This document shows, piece by piece, positions 18,263 to 28,806 of a stretch of DNA of 39,165 nt (position 1 is the stretch's first letter; each line of letters starts with the position of its first letter). The stretch is taken from positions 1 to 39,165 of the forward strand of contig JAUYCF010000086.1 in the NCBI GenBank assembly GCA_030692355.1. The letters are read 5' to 3'. Origin of the DNA: Thiobacillus sp. (lineage in GTDB: Bacteria; Pseudomonadota; Gammaproteobacteria; Burkholderiales; Thiobacillaceae). The notes beneath the pieces were generated by a model. That model did not search any database and was not told where the DNA came from. It worked only from the letters and a program-made list of their open reading frames with translations. Both the position numbers and the translations under genes were made by a program.

Positions 18263-20227
18263 ATGGCCAAGGATTACAACGCAGATTCGATCAAGGTTCT
18301 CAAGGGACTTGAGCCCGTCAGGGCTCGCCCCGGCATGTACACACGGACCGACAGTCCACTTCATGTCATCCAGGAGGTTATCGATAACTCGGCAGACGAA
18401 GCTTTAGCGGGGCATGCCACCCAGATCGGCGTCCGCTTGTGCGTGGATGGCTCTGTCAGGGTCAGCGATGATGGACGAGGCATCCCTGTAGACCTCCATC
18501 CTCAAGAAAAAGAGCCCACGGTCGTGGTGGTGCTGACCCGTCTGCACGCCGGGGGCAAGTTCGACAAAACCTCCGGCGAAGGGGCTTACGCGTTCTCCGG
18601 TGGTCTGCACGGTGTTGGCGTCTCGGTGACCAATGCCCTCTCCACCCGTCTGGCCGTGACGGTGAAACGAGACGGCCAGATCAACGAAGTCGTGTTTGCG
18701 GATGGCGGAAGGGTCAGCAAGAAGCTCGCTGTCATCGGCAAGTGCGCCAGGAAAGAGTCGGGCACGACGATTCATGTCTGGCCCGACCCGGTCTTCTTCG
18801 ACTCGCCCAAAATCCCCGAGCGTGAACTCGCTCGTCTGCTGCGCGCCAAGGCCGTACTGCTGCCCGGCGTCACCTTCCGGCTGGAAATCGAACGTAACGA
18901 CGCTATGGAGGAGCAAGTCTATTGCTACCAGGGCGGGCTGGCCGACTACCTGTCCGAACAGGTCCCCCCTGACGAAGCCCTGGTTCCTGTCTTCTCTGGC
19001 GAGGCCTACACGGACGGCACCAACGGGTTTGCCAAGGGCGAAGGTGCGGCTTGGGCGGTGACCTGGGCGGAATCCGGCAGCTTCTCTGAATCCTACGTCA
19101 ACCTCATTCCGACCCTGCAGGGCGGTACTCATGAGGCAGGTCTGCGCGCCGGCGTCTTCGATGCGGTGAAGTCATTTGCAGAACATCACGCGCTCCTTCC
19201 GCGCGGTGTGCAGCTGCGCCAGGAAGATGTCACGGGGCGCATGTCCTTCGTTCTCTCCACACGGCTGCTTGACCCCCAGTTCCAGGGGCAGGTGAAGGAA
19301 AAACTCAACTCACGCGAGGCGGTGAAGCTCGTTTCGACAATGAGTCGCGATCCCTTCGAAGTCTGGCTCAATGGCCACGTGGAGTATGGCAAAGCCATCG
19401 CCGAGATGGCGGCCAAGGCAGCAGCGAACCGTCTCAAATCCAGCCAGAAAACCGAGAAGCGGAAAACCTCCGGGGTCGCTGTCCTGCCCGGCAAGCTTTC
19501 GGACGCCGCGACGGATGACCCGGTCATTCGCGAAATCTTCCTCGTCGAGGGGGATTCCGCCGGCGGCAGTGCGAAACAGGCACGGGACCGCGAAACCCAG
19601 GCCATCCTGCCTCTGCGGGGCAAGGTGATGAACTCATGGGAAACCGACCCCAACGCGCTCTACGCCAACAAGGAAATCCACGACATCGCGGTCGCGCTCG
19701 GGGTGGAGCGGCATAGGTTGGGCGACAATCCGGACCTCACCGGCCTGCGTTACCACAAGGTCGTGATCATGACCGATGCCGACGTCGACGGGGCGCACAT
19801 TTCCACCCTGCTGCTCACCCTCTTCTTCCGCCACTTCCCGAAACTGGTCGAACAGGGGCACATCTATGTGGCACAGCCGCCCCTCTACCGCGTGGACGCA
19901 CCGGCCAAGGGCAAGAAACCCGCCCGACGCCAGTACGCCCTCGATGACGGCGAGCTGACGGCTATCAAGGACCGCCTCGCTTTGGACGGAATCAAGCCTG
20001 AGGCGATCGAGGTCGGTCGCTTCAAGGGCTTGGGCGAGATGAACCCGTCCCAGCTTCGTGAAACCGCCATGGACCCGGCCACCCGGCGCGTCCTTCCCGT
20101 GCTCGCCACACCCGACGAAATGCACGCGGCGCTGAAGCTGTTCGACATGCTGATGGGCAAGAGCGCCGCCGCCGATCGGCGCGACTGGATGGAAGCGAAG
20201 GGCAATCTGGTGGAGGCTGACGTATGA
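18263..20227 (+). CDS. parE: DNA topoisomerase IV subunit B (ParE)
   Basis: A 654-residue ATPase subunit of topoisomerase IV, which decatenates daughter chromosomes. The GHKL ATPase domain is clear ([37 protein letters not shown]), followed by the transducer domain and a TOPRIM domain with [16 protein letters not shown] (E429) and TDADVDG (D505, D507, D509). It lacks the long insertion of gyrase B, and the length fits ParE rather than GyrB. ATG 18263 is the natural start ([10 protein letters not shown]) but the ribosome site is weak. Its stop overlaps the parC start in ATGA, so the two subunits are translationally coupled. A palindromic element and a dead hsdR fragment lie immediately upstream. 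Confidence 0.95.
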   Translation: MAKDYNADSIKVLKGLEPVRARPGMYTRTDSPLHVIQEVIDNSADEALAGHATQIGVRLCVDGSVRVSDDGRGIPVDLHPQEKEPTVVVVLTRLHAGGKFDKTSGEGAYAFSGGLHGVGVSVTNALSTRLAVTVKRDGQINEVVFADGGRVSKKLAVIGKCARKESGTTIHVWPDPVFFDSPKIPERELARLLRAKAVLLPGVTFRLEIERNDAMEEQVYCYQGGLADYLSEQVPPDEALVPVFSGEAYTDGTNGFAKGEGAAWAVTWAESGSFSESYVNLIPTLQGGTHEAGLRAGVFDAVKSFAEHHALLPRGVQLRQEDVTGRMSFVLSTRLLDPQFQGQVKEKLNSREAVKLVSTMSRDPFEVWLNGHVEYGKAIAEMAAKAAANRLKSSQKTEKRKTSGVAVLPGKLSDAATDDPVIREIFLVEGDSAGGSAKQARDRETQAILPLRGKVMNSWETDPNALYANKEIHDIAVALGVERHRLGDNPDLTGLRYHKVVIMTDADVDGAHISTLLLTLFFRHFPKLVEQGHIYVAQPPLYRVDAPAKGKKPARRQYALDDGELTAIKDRLALDGIKPEAIEVGRFKGLGEMNPSQLRETAMDPATRRVLPVLATPDEMHAALKLFDMLMGKSAAADRRDWMEAKGNLVEADV

Positions 20228-22617
20228 CCAAGGCGGTTGAAACCCACACCCTGGACCTCTTCGGGAACATGGATGAAACGTCTTCCCCGTCCATGCCGCC
20301 TCAGGCACCGCCGCCCCCGCCGTCTTCCGGTGACGGCGGCTTGAGTGGTGATGATGGGCTTCCTCTTGGCATTTATGCTGAACGCTGCTACCTCGCATAC
20401 GCGATGAGCGTGGTGAAGGGCCGTGCGCTGCCCTACGTCGAGGACGGCATGAAGCCCGTTCAACGACGCATCCTCTACTCCATGCGTGAGATGGGTCTGA
20501 CGTCCAGTACCAAGCACGTCAAGTCTGCCCGTGTGGTGGGCGACGTGATCGGCAAGCTCCATCCTCACGGGGACCAGTCCGTCTATGACGCCATGGTTCG
20601 CATGGCCCAGGGCTTCACCCTGCGCTATCCGCTGATCGACGGCCAGGGCAACTTCGGGTCGCGCGATGGCGACGGCGCGGCAGCGATGCGCTACACGGAA
20701 AGCCGCCTCACCCCCGTCGCCGAACTGCTCCTGTCGGAGATCGAGATGGGTACAGTGGACTTCGTGCCCAACTACGACGGCGCCTTCAAGGAACCCGCCC
20801 TGCTTCCGGCCCGGCTACCCATGCTCCTGGCCAACGGGGCGTCCGGCATCGCCGTCGGCATGGCCACCGAGATTCCCTCCCACAACCTGCGCGAACTCGG
20901 TTCCGCGGCCATCGCCATCCTGAAAAAACCCGCGATCAGCCTCGACGGCATTCTCTCTCATGTGCCCGGCCCCGATTTCCCCGGCGGGGGGCGGATCATC
21001 ACCGCTTCCGCCGATCTTCGCGCGGTATATGAATCGGGTCGAGGCAGTGTGCGCGTTCGTGCGCAATGGACGGTGGAGCAGCTTGCACGAGGCCAATGGC
21101 GAATCGTTGTCACCGAACTGCCGCCTGGCGTTTCCACCGCCCAGGCGTTGACCCAGATCGAGGCGCTGGCCAACCCGCAACCCAAGACCGGCAAGAAGGA
21201 ACTGTCGCCGGACCAGAAGAACCTCAAGCAGGCGATCCTCGCCCTGCTGGACAGCACACGCGACGAATCAGACGAGAAAAATCCGGTCCGCCTGGTCCTG
21301 GAACCCAGCTCGCGGAACCATGATCCCGAGGCCTTCATGCGTTTCTTCCTGGCCCAGACCGCTCTGGAAACCAATGTGCCGGTCAACCTCACGGTGATCG
21401 GCCGGGATGGTCGTCCCGGCCAGAAGGGTCTGGTGGCGTTGATCGCCGAATGGGCCGGCTTCCGGGTCGACACCGTGCGCCGCCGCAGCCAGCATCGGCT
21501 CGAAGGGGTGAACCGGCGCGTCCACATCCTGGAAGGACGACTGACCATCCTCCTGAACATCGACGAGGTGATCCGGGTCATTCGTGAGTCGGACGATCCG
21601 AAGTCTGACCTGATGGCCGCTTTTGACCTCACCGAGGTGCAGGCCGATGACATCCTGGAAATTCGCCTGCGTCAGCTAGCCCGGCTTGAATCCATCAAGA
21701 TCGAGAAGGAATTGAAGGAATTGCTGGGCGAACGCGACGAACTCAACCGCATCCTGGGCGACGGCAATGCCCTGACGTCTCTTGTCATCGACGAGATCCG
21801 CGCCGACATGAAGAAATACGGCGATGACCGCCGCACCCGCATCGAGGCAGCGCAGTCGGTGACCGCCTCGACGACGAGCGAAGAGTCCATGGTGGACGAA
21901 CCGGTGACCGTAATCGTGTCACTGAATGGCTGGCTTCGCACCCGGCAAGGCCATGGTGTCGACCGGGCATCCATCCAGTACAAGGCGGGCGATGGAGAAA
22001 TGGCGGTCATCGAAACCCGGACGGTGAATCCTCTCATCCTCATGGACAGCGGCGGCCGCACCTATACGCTTCGCATCTCCGACTTGCCCTCCGGTCGCGG
22101 CGATGGGGTTCCGTTCACAAGTCTCGTTGATCTGGCCAAGGGCGCGAAGCTGATTCATGCCCTTTCGGCGCCGCCAGAATCCCGCTGGCTGGTATCCACC
22201 ACGCTGGGCTACGGATTCATTGCCAAGTGTGCCGACATGGTGTCCCGGCAACGGGCTGGCAAGGCGTTCATGACGGTCGAGGACGGCCAAATTCCCCTGT
22301 CTCCGGTTTCTACAACAGGCGACTGGGTTGCTGTTGCGGCAAGCAACGGCAAGGCCCTGGTGTTCCCCATCGAAGAAATAAAGGAAGGCACTGGCGGCAA
22401 GGGCGTGCAGCTGATCAAACTCGACGCGGGTGAAAAGATGATGGCGCTGACCGTATTCGACGGCCAGACCCTTATGGTGGAAGGCGCCGGAAAGGGCAAA
22501 CGCAGCGGCAGGCTGAAACTTTCGGGCGAGAACCTGGAGCGCTACCGGATCCACCGAGCGAAGAAAGGCAGCCTCCTCGAAAAAGGGATGGTGGCGAGCA
22601 GGCTCTGGACAGACTGA
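20224..22617 (+). CDS. parC: DNA topoisomerase IV subunit A (ParC)
   Basis: A 797-residue DNA-cleaving subunit that pairs with ParE. The catalytic Tyr is Y157 in [11 protein letters not shown], within the breakage-reunion domain ([38 protein letters not shown]). The C-terminal third is a degenerate beta-pinwheel typical of ParC. Residues 1-45 are an acidic/Pro-rich extension before the conserved start of the domain. In the quinolone-resistance region the position equivalent to E. coli Ser80 is Gln (Q118) and that of Glu84 is Asp (D122), a variant I associate with many betaproteobacterial ParC proteins. The start is ATG 20224, overlapping the parE stop. Confidence 0.95.
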   Translation: MTKAVETHTLDLFGNMDETSSPSMPPQAPPPPPSSGDGGLSGDDGLPLGIYAERCYLAYAMSVVKGRALPYVEDGMKPVQRRILYSMREMGLTSSTKHVKSARVVGDVIGKLHPHGDQSVYDAMVRMAQGFTLRYPLIDGQGNFGSRDGDGAAAMRYTESRLTPVAELLLSEIEMGTVDFVPNYDGAFKEPALLPARLPMLLANGASGIAVGMATEIPSHNLRELGSAAIAILKKPAISLDGILSHVPGPDFPGGGRIITASADLRAVYESGRGSVRVRAQWTVEQLARGQWRIVVTELPPGVSTAQALTQIEALANPQPKTGKKELSPDQKNLKQAILALLDSTRDESDEKNPVRLVLEPSSRNHDPEAFMRFFLAQTALETNVPVNLTVIGRDGRPGQKGLVALIAEWAGFRVDTVRRRSQHRLEGVNRRVHILEGRLTILLNIDEVIRVIRESDDPKSDLMAAFDLTEVQADDILEIRLRQLARLESIKIEKELKELLGERDELNRILGDGNALTSLVIDEIRADMKKYGDDRRTRIEAAQSVTASTTSEESMVDEPVTVIVSLNGWLRTRQGHGVDRASIQYKAGDGEMAVIETRTVNPLILMDSGGRTYTLRISDLPSGRGDGVPFTSLVDLAKGAKLIHALSAPPESRWLVSTTLGYGFIAKCADMVSRQRAGKAFMTVEDGQIPLSPVSTTGDWVAVAASNGKALVFPIEEIKEGTGGKGVQLIKLDAGEKMMALTVFDGQTLMVEGAGKGKRSGRLKLSGENLERYRIHRAKKGSLLEKGMVASRLWTD

Positions 22618-22968
22618 TCCTATCTGTCCTATCTCTCATTGGCGCCATCGAGCAGCGTCGACAAGCCCCCCTCGGCTACTCGATACGTCTCCAAACAGGC
22701 TCCCTTGGCGCTGGGCGGCTGCCGCCCGCCCATAAGCAAGTCAAGTATGCCCAACGTCTTCTGTTCGGTGCGGACCACCACCACCCCCAGTAATTCGATC
22801 GAATGTCTGCTTTCCGAGTGGGTTGAAATGGTGCTCTGGACTCCTAAGTGGCCAAGCGAGAGACAAGGCGATTTAGGCCTCGTATAAACCAATGGTTTCA
22901 CCGATAATTGAACGAAGGAAAATTCCAATTAAATTTGGCTGGTTTCTCTATTCAGGATTCGCCGTACC
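22618..22968. other. 351-bp spacer between parC and the defence cluster
   Basis: No supported gene. A 99-codon minus-strand frame (22629-22928) is open but unrecognised. Visible structure: a short perfect GC hairpin at 22713-22727 (GGGCGGC-T-GCCGCCC), a palindrome at 22886-22898, and a promoter-like AT-rich end. Composition changes here from GC-rich parC to the less GC-rich defence genes, so this is the likely left edge of the accessory block. Confidence 0.5.
22886..22935 (+). promoter_or_regulatory. Candidate promoter/operator of the defence cluster
   Basis: A palindrome AAACCA-A-TGGTTT (22886-22898) precedes TTGAAC (22908-22913) and TAAATT (22930-22935), 16 bp apart, about 33 bp upstream of the ATPase start. 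Both elements are only moderate matches, so the promoter is a suggestion. Confidence 0.3.
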
Positions 22969-23973
22969 GTGGCTAGCTCAGAACAACTCAAGGCACTCAT
23001 CAAATCGCACATCAGTCGCGACGACGGACATTTCTATTCCGTCGCGATGCAGGTTGCTGCACATGAAGCCAAATTGGGCCACGGCAAGCTGGCGGAAGAA
23101 CTGCGCGATATGATCGACGCAGGTAAGACGCGGCTCGGGCAAGACGCAACGGGTAAGTTGGTGCCCATTGGCAGTGCGGCCAAGCCACAAGGTGAGCTTG
23201 CGAACCTGCTACATGTCACCCACCCGGCGAATCGTCTTGTTGACATGGTGCTTGATGTGCAGGCATCCAGCCAATTGCAGCGCATCATCAAAGAGCAGCG
23301 CATGCTGGCACGCATTAGAGAGCACGGGCTCTCCCCGCGTCGCAAGTTGCTCTTGGTTGGCCCCCCGGGGACAGGCAAGACGATGACGGCCTCGGTCTTG
23401 GCAGGTGAGTTAGGTATCCCATTGTTTTCGGTGCGCCTCGATTCGTTGATCACCAAGTTCATGGGCGAGACAGCAGCCAAGCTGCGGCAGGTTTTTGATG
23501 CCATGGCGGACCTTCGCGGCGTCTACTTTTTTGACGAGTTCGATGCCATTGGATCTCAGCGTGGCATGGCTAACGACGTTGGCGAAATTCGCCGTGTGCT
23601 GAATAGTTTTCTGCAGATGATCGAGCACGATCAGTCCAACAGCCTGATCATTGCCGCAACCAATCACCCCGAAGTTCTCGACCACGCGCTGTTTCGGCGC
23701 TTCGATGACGTGGTGGAATATCACTTACCTACGTCTGCACAGGCGCTTGAGTTGATCAGATCGCGATTAGGTTCGTTCGCTCCGAAGCCGTTTAAAAAGG
23801 ACGGATTGCCAGAGCAAGCGGAGGGTTTGAGCTACGCCGAGATTTGCCGTGCCGTAGACGAGTCCATCAAAGAGGCGATCATGCATGACCAACCCAAAGT
23901 GCAACGGGCCTTGCTAGGGAGTGCGTTAGACGAGCGCCGCCTCATCAGCACTAAAACCAGTACTAAAAAATAA
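22969..23973 (+). CDS. ietA: AAA+ ATPase of an IetAS-type defence pair
   Basis: A 334-residue AAA+ ATPase. After an N-terminal helical region, the ATPase module shows Walker A GPPGTGKT (131-138), Walker B VYFFDE (about 185-190), sensor-1 IIAATNHPEVLD (N232) and the arginine-finger region ALFRRFDD. It is followed 14 bp later by a subtilisin-like protease gene. An AAA+ ATPase paired with an S8 protease is the composition of IetAS, described first as a plasmid-incompatibility / toxin-antitoxin pair in Agrobacterium and later as anti-phage (Gao_Iet). By analogy this subunit is the regulator or antitoxin-like partner. The start is GTG 22969. It begins a five-gene same-strand cluster ending in hsdR. 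Confidence 0.75.
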   Translation: MASSEQLKALIKSHISRDDGHFYSVAMQVAAHEAKLGHGKLAEELRDMIDAGKTRLGQDATGKLVPIGSAAKPQGELANLLHVTHPANRLVDMVLDVQASSQLQRIIKEQRMLARIREHGLSPRRKLLLVGPPGTGKTMTASVLAGELGIPLFSVRLDSLITKFMGETAAKLRQVFDAMADLRGVYFFDEFDAIGSQRGMANDVGEIRRVLNSFLQMIEHDQSNSLIIAATNHPEVLDHALFRRFDDVVEYHLPTSAQALELIRSRLGSFAPKPFKKDGLPEQAEGLSYAEICRAVDESIKEAIMHDQPKVQRALLGSALDERRLISTKTSTKK

Positions 23974-23987
23974 TCACACGTCAAAAC

Positions 23988-26531
23988 ATGACGGATCAAA
24001 CCCACGATAAGCGCCCGCACCTAGTATTAACCAATACCTCCAAGGCTCAATCGTTCACAGCTCCATCGGCTGGCGGCGGCGGGGCGCCTGAAATTCACGC
24101 ACCTGATCGAGCCCAACACGGCGCAGCGCTTCAAGCACAGCTGCTCGCGCTCAAGCCCATCGCCACGCAGGCGGTCGAGGTTCAAAAGGAGCAAGGACTT
24201 CAAAGCGGTCTCGGTTTACAAATTCAGTTTGTTGGTTTGCCAGATGTCGTTCTTGCCTTTGAAAGCCTTGGGGTTGAACGCGGCCGTGATCCGCGAAAGC
24301 AGATCGAAGTTTTGAGCGTTAAAACAGATGGGAATACGACCTATGCAAACGTGTTTGTCCCCGACGGAAAGCTTGCTCACTTCGAAAAGTACATTGAGGA
24401 TTATCTGGCGGAACGCAAGAAAACCAATGGTGATGCATACGATCACCATGCACTGATAAATACTATTGCAGCAATCCGCAGCGCTGAACTTCAAGCTCTC
24501 TGGACCGATGAGCCAGCATTACTGCCGCAGGACATTACAGAACCGTTCTGGTGGGAGGTCTGGTTGCCGGTGCGGGGACGACGCAATGACGTGGTCTCAG
24601 ACTTTCGCACGCTAGCCGCACTGGCCGAGTGCGAGGTCAGTGAACATCAAATCCACTTCCCAGAACGCACCGTGGTGCTTATGTACGGATCGCAGCAGCA
24701 ATTTGCGCAGTCCGTCATGACCTTGAACTGCGTGGCTGAGTTACGCCGTGCGAAGGAAACTGCGGAGTTTTTTTACGGTATGTCTCCACCCGAGCAGCAG
24801 GAATGGGTCGATGAAACTCTGGCTAGGCTGACCCTTCCGCCTGATGCCGATGCGACTCCTCGGGTCTGCCTGCTGGACTCAGGCGTCAGCCGAGGGCACC
24901 CGTTACTTGCGCCGCTGATTAGTGACGCTGATCTGCACACCGTGAATTCAGCTTGGGGAACCAACGACACGGCCAATCACGGGTCAGGCCTAGCTGGGCT
25001 TGCAGCCTTTGGCGACTTGTCCGACACGCTTGCCTCAAATGATCCCGTGCTGTTGGCGCATCGTCTGGAATCGGTAAAGCTCACGCCGGAACAAGGTGCG
25101 AATCAAGGTGATGCAAAACAACATGGTTACCTTTTTGCTGAGGCGGTCAGTCGACCAGAAGTTGCGGCACCAAACCGTCCACGCGTATTCACCTCGGCAG
25201 TCACATCAGATGACGACAGAGATCGCGGCAGACCATCCGCATGGTCGGCCACGGTCGATAAGCTTGCTTCCGACTCCGATTTCAATGGCCAGTTTCCTCG
25301 CTTGTTTGTTCTCGCCGCAGGAAACACTGACAACGAGCATGCTTGGAGCACGTATCCGGCCAGTTTGACTACCAACCAGATTCGCGATCCTGCTCAGGCA
25401 TGGAATGCCATCACAGTAGGGGCCTACACCAATAAAGTTCTTATCACCGAAGCTGACGCCCAGGACTACAAGCCTATCGCCGACGCGGGTGGTTTGAGCC
25501 CTTACACCACTACCTCTGGCGATTGGAATCAGGCATGGCCATTAAAGCCCGATGTGGTTTTTGAAGGCGGTAATGTAGGCAAGGATGCGATTGGTTCGGC
25601 GGGTATTTCAAGCTTGCATCTGTTGACGACAAACAATCTGCCCAATCAGCGGTTGTTTACAACCACCAATGCCACCAGTGCGGCATCAGCCTTGGGTGCG
25701 CGTATGGCGGCACAGCTGATGGCTGCCTACCCTGCGCTGAGACCCGAGACCATTCGAGCTCTTATCGTGCACTCGGCAGAGTGGACGGAAGCTATGCGAA
25801 CGGCCTATCTGCCGATGCACAAAGCACCGACCAAATCGGACTATGTTCATTTGATTCGACATTGCGGTTGGGGTGCGCCGGATATCGATCAAGCGCTGTG
25901 GAGTGCTGGCAACTCGCTCACCTTGATTGTCGAAGACCTTGTTCACCCGTATCAAAAAGTGAAGGGCAAAGGTGTTGTGAGCCGAGACATGAATCTGCAC
26001 TCGCTGCCCTGGCCAAAGGAACAGCTTCAAGCCTTGCCGCCCGATACCAAGGTCGAGCTACGAATCACGCTGTCCTACTTCATTGAACCGAACCCGTCAG
26101 CGCGTGGTACGTCGTCCAAGTTTTACTATCCATCGCACAGACTCCGCTTTGACGTGCAGCGGCCACTAGATGCCACCACTGAAGATTTTGTCGCGCGCAT
26201 CAACGCGGCTGTCGAACGTGAAGATGACGACGATGCCATTGACTCGAAAGACCCGAACTGGATTCTCGGTGATCTTAAGCGCCATCGTGGCTCACTCCAT
26301 CAAGACATTTGGCAAGGCACGGCTGCTCAGTTGGCAAGCCGTGGCTTCATCGCCGTTTATCCAGCCAAAGGCTGGTGGCGCACCCGTCAGGCACAAGAAC
26401 GCTACGACCTGCCTGCCCGTTACAGCCTCATTGTTTCCATCCGCACGCCAGAGACGGATGTGGATCTCTACACACCCATTGCTCAACAGGTGGCCGCCCA
26501 AGTTGCTGTGCCGGTTGTTGTGAATACCTGA
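23988..26531 (+). CDS. ietS: Subtilisin-like (S8) protease of an IetAS-type defence pair
   Basis: An 847-residue predicted cytoplasmic subtilase; no signal peptide is visible. The catalytic triad is complete: D297 in VCLLDSGVSRGHPLL, H331 in NHGSGLAGLAA and S564 in NATSAASALGARMAAQL, with the oxyanion Asn N446 in FVLAAGNTD. Residues 1-285 form an N-terminal extension that is not protease, and about 600-847 a C-terminal domain possibly for target or partner binding. In IetAS the protease is the toxic effector, restrained by the ATPase partner. What cleavage target triggers defence is unknown. It ends 13 bp before hsdM, so the ATPase-protease pair is likely co-transcribed with the restriction genes. 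Confidence 0.78.
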   Translation: MTDQTHDKRPHLVLTNTSKAQSFTAPSAGGGGAPEIHAPDRAQHGAALQAQLLALKPIATQAVEVQKEQGLQSGLGLQIQFVGLPDVVLAFESLGVERGRDPRKQIEVLSVKTDGNTTYANVFVPDGKLAHFEKYIEDYLAERKKTNGDAYDHHALINTIAAIRSAELQALWTDEPALLPQDITEPFWWEVWLPVRGRRNDVVSDFRTLAALAECEVSEHQIHFPERTVVLMYGSQQQFAQSVMTLNCVAELRRAKETAEFFYGMSPPEQQEWVDETLARLTLPPDADATPRVCLLDSGVSRGHPLLAPLISDADLHTVNSAWGTNDTANHGSGLAGLAAFGDLSDTLASNDPVLLAHRLESVKLTPEQGANQGDAKQHGYLFAEAVSRPEVAAPNRPRVFTSAVTSDDDRDRGRPSAWSATVDKLASDSDFNGQFPRLFVLAAGNTDNEHAWSTYPASLTTNQIRDPAQAWNAITVGAYTNKVLITEADAQDYKPIADAGGLSPYTTTSGDWNQAWPLKPDVVFEGGNVGKDAIGSAGISSLHLLTTNNLPNQRLFTTTNATSAASALGARMAAQLMAAYPALRPETIRALIVHSAEWTEAMRTAYLPMHKAPTKSDYVHLIRHCGWGAPDIDQALWSAGNSLTLIVEDLVHPYQKVKGKGVVSRDMNLHSLPWPKEQLQALPPDTKVELRITLSYFIEPNPSARGTSSKFYYPSHRLRFDVQRPLDATTEDFVARINAAVEREDDDDAIDSKDPNWILGDLKRHRGSLHQDIWQGTAAQLASRGFIAVYPAKGWWRTRQAQERYDLPARYSLIVSIRTPETDVDLYTPIAQQVAAQVAVPVVVNT

Positions 26532-26544
26532 TCGACCAGAATTG

Positions 26545-28806
26545 ATGATGGACTACCAAGAGCTCAAGCTGCTTGAAGACGACCTGTGGGAGGCGGCTGA
26601 CCAGCTGCGCGCCAACTCCAAGCTGACGGCCAGCGAATATTCGATGCCGGTGCTCGGCCTGATCTTTCTTCGACATGCCACGACGCGCTTCCATGCGCTG
26701 CTGCCCGATGTTGAAAAGGCCGTGCCAGCGCGTGCCACCGGCGCATTGCGTGAAGATCGGATCAAGCTGGGCTTTCAGGGTAAGGCGGCAATCTATCTGC
26801 CCGAGACAGCCCGTTACGATTACCTGGCTGCTCTGCCCGCTGGCACCAAGGTAGGCGAAGCCATCCGCGATGCAATGATCGCCATTGAAGATTCGGTCAC
26901 TGACCAGAAGGGGCAGAAGCTGCTGGAAGGCGCCTTGCCCAAGGACTATCTCGGCTTGGAGCAAGATCTGCTGGCTGAGCTGATCAAAATTTTCAACCGG
27001 CCTGCCTTGCAAACGGCGACAGGCGATGTCTTTGGCCGCATCTACGAATATTTCCTCAATCAGTTCGCTCAAAGCGGTGCGCAGGAGGGCGGCGAGTTTT
27101 TCACACCGCCCAGCCTGGTGCGCATGATCGTGAACGTGATCGAACCAGACCACGGCGTCGTGCTTGACCCTGCCTGCGGGTCGGCTGGCATGTTCGTGCA
27201 AACGGGCCACTTCATCGAAGAGTCTCGCCACAAAAGCACGAATGAGGTGGACATCACTTTCTACGGACAAGAGAAGGCCGACCTCAACAGCAAGCTTGCG
27301 CGGATGAACCTGGCGGTGCACGGGCTGGAAGGCAACATTCGCATCGGCAACACCTTCTACGAAGATCATCACCAGCTGGTAGGCTTATGCGACTTCGTGA
27401 TGGCTAATCCGCCATTCAACGTGGACAGCGTGCAGGTTGCCAAGATCAAGAGCCAGGTGGGCGAAAACCAAACGGGCCGACTGCCCTTCGGCCTGCCCGG
27501 CATTGCCGGAAAATCCAAGGGCAAAAACAACGGCGATGGCGAGACCATCTCGAACGCCAACAGCCTGTGGGTCCAGTATTTCTACAGCTACCTGAACGCC
27601 ACGGGTCGCGCCGGCTTCGTCATGGCATCCAGCGCCTCGGACGCCGGCAACAAGGACAAGGAAATCCGCCAGAAACTGGTGGAGACCGGCCATGTAGACG
27701 TGATGATGTCCATCGGCCCCAAGTTCTTCTACACGCGCAGCCTGCCCTGCACCTTGTGGTTTTTCGACAAGGGCAAACCAGCCAAGCTGCTGGATACCGT
27801 GCTGATGATTGATGCGCGCAATGTCTACACCGTGGTGTCGGCGCGCTCCCATGTTTTTACCGATGAGCAACTGGCGAATCTGAGTGCCATCACCTGGCTG
27901 TATCGAGGGCAGCACGACAAATTCGTGGCACTGGTCGGCAGCTATCAGTCCCAGGTTGCGGAGTGGTTTGTGGCCTTGCCGGCGCGCGTGGCACGGGATG
28001 GTGAAACGGTCGCTGCCCTGTTCTCTGCGCTCAGCAACTTTGGCAAACTAACGTCAGACGCTGCGGCCATCGGCAGCGTGCGGGCCAAGCTCGGCGAAGA
28101 TCATGGCCTGCCGGACGAGTTACTGACCACCTATCGGGACGAACTGCTCAAGGTGCAGGTACAGGCGGACGAGTGGGGTACTGCGATTAAAGAGGCGCTT
28201 GATGCCGTCGAAGAGATACTGCCGGAAGTTCAGCGGCACGCCGCCAATACCGGCTTTGATGCGCGCAAGGCCTTGCAAGCCAAGCTTGAGGAGATCAACC
28301 CGAAGGTGAAAGCTGGCCTGGCTGCTGTCGAGGCGCGCCACAAGGCATGGCTGAAGTTGCTGGACATGGCCGAGAAGCAACTTCGAGCGCGGCAGTGGGC
28401 CACCTTCGATGGCGACACCGTGCGCGATGCCAAGAAGGCGATGCAGCCACGCGATGTGAAGAAACGCGAAAAGCCGACGGTTCGTGATCAGGTCGTTGAG
28501 GCATTCAAACGCGCCAGCTACTTCATTGCGCAAGGACACTGGCTGATGAGCCGATTTCCCGATGGGCTTTATAAGAATGTTCCGGGATTGTGCAAAACAG
28601 TTACCAGAGTGGACATCGTTGCAAATGACTATTCGCTGACTCCGGGCCGATACGTAGGCGTTGCGCTTGGCAACCAAGAGGACGATGACGAAGAGGCATT
28701 CGCAGGTCGCATGAAGGAGATACATAGCGAGTTGGCATTATTGAACGCAACAGCATTTGAGCTTGCTGAAAAAATTTCGACTTCATTTCTGGAAATGTTT
28801 GAATGA
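26545..28806 (+). CDS. hsdM: Type I restriction-modification DNA methyltransferase subunit
   Basis: A 753-residue N6-adenine methyltransferase subunit of a type I system. After the helical N-terminal domain (LWEAADQLRANSKLTASEY), SAM-binding motif I is VLDPACGSAGMF (about 207-218) and catalytic motif IV is NPPF (N288). It is longer than classical HsdM (about 500-530); the extra C-terminal region (about 480-753) is helical. The ATG pair at 26545/26548 follows a possible TTG at 26542; I use 26545. The stop overlaps hsdS in ATGA. The last about 240 bp are noticeably AT-richer than the rest of the gene and match the composition of the start of hsdS. Confidence 0.93.
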   Translation: MMDYQELKLLEDDLWEAADQLRANSKLTASEYSMPVLGLIFLRHATTRFHALLPDVEKAVPARATGALREDRIKLGFQGKAAIYLPETARYDYLAALPAGTKVGEAIRDAMIAIEDSVTDQKGQKLLEGALPKDYLGLEQDLLAELIKIFNRPALQTATGDVFGRIYEYFLNQFAQSGAQEGGEFFTPPSLVRMIVNVIEPDHGVVLDPACGSAGMFVQTGHFIEESRHKSTNEVDITFYGQEKADLNSKLARMNLAVHGLEGNIRIGNTFYEDHHQLVGLCDFVMANPPFNVDSVQVAKIKSQVGENQTGRLPFGLPGIAGKSKGKNNGDGETISNANSLWVQYFYSYLNATGRAGFVMASSASDAGNKDKEIRQKLVETGHVDVMMSIGPKFFYTRSLPCTLWFFDKGKPAKLLDTVLMIDARNVYTVVSARSHVFTDEQLANLSAITWLYRGQHDKFVALVGSYQSQVAEWFVALPARVARDGETVAALFSALSNFGKLTSDAAAIGSVRAKLGEDHGLPDELLTTYRDELLKVQVQADEWGTAIKEALDAVEEILPEVQRHAANTGFDARKALQAKLEEINPKVKAGLAAVEARHKAWLKLLDMAEKQLRARQWATFDGDTVRDAKKAMQPRDVKKREKPTVRDQVVEAFKRASYFIAQGHWLMSRFPDGLYKNVPGLCKTVTRVDIVANDYSLTPGRYVGVALGNQEDDDEEAFAGRMKEIHSELALLNATAFELAEKISTSFLEMFE

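Noticed and set aside
22968..22981. GTGGCTAGCTCAG, which looks like a tRNA D-arm
   Set aside because: No acceptor, anticodon or T-arm follows; it is the start of the ATPase coding sequence.
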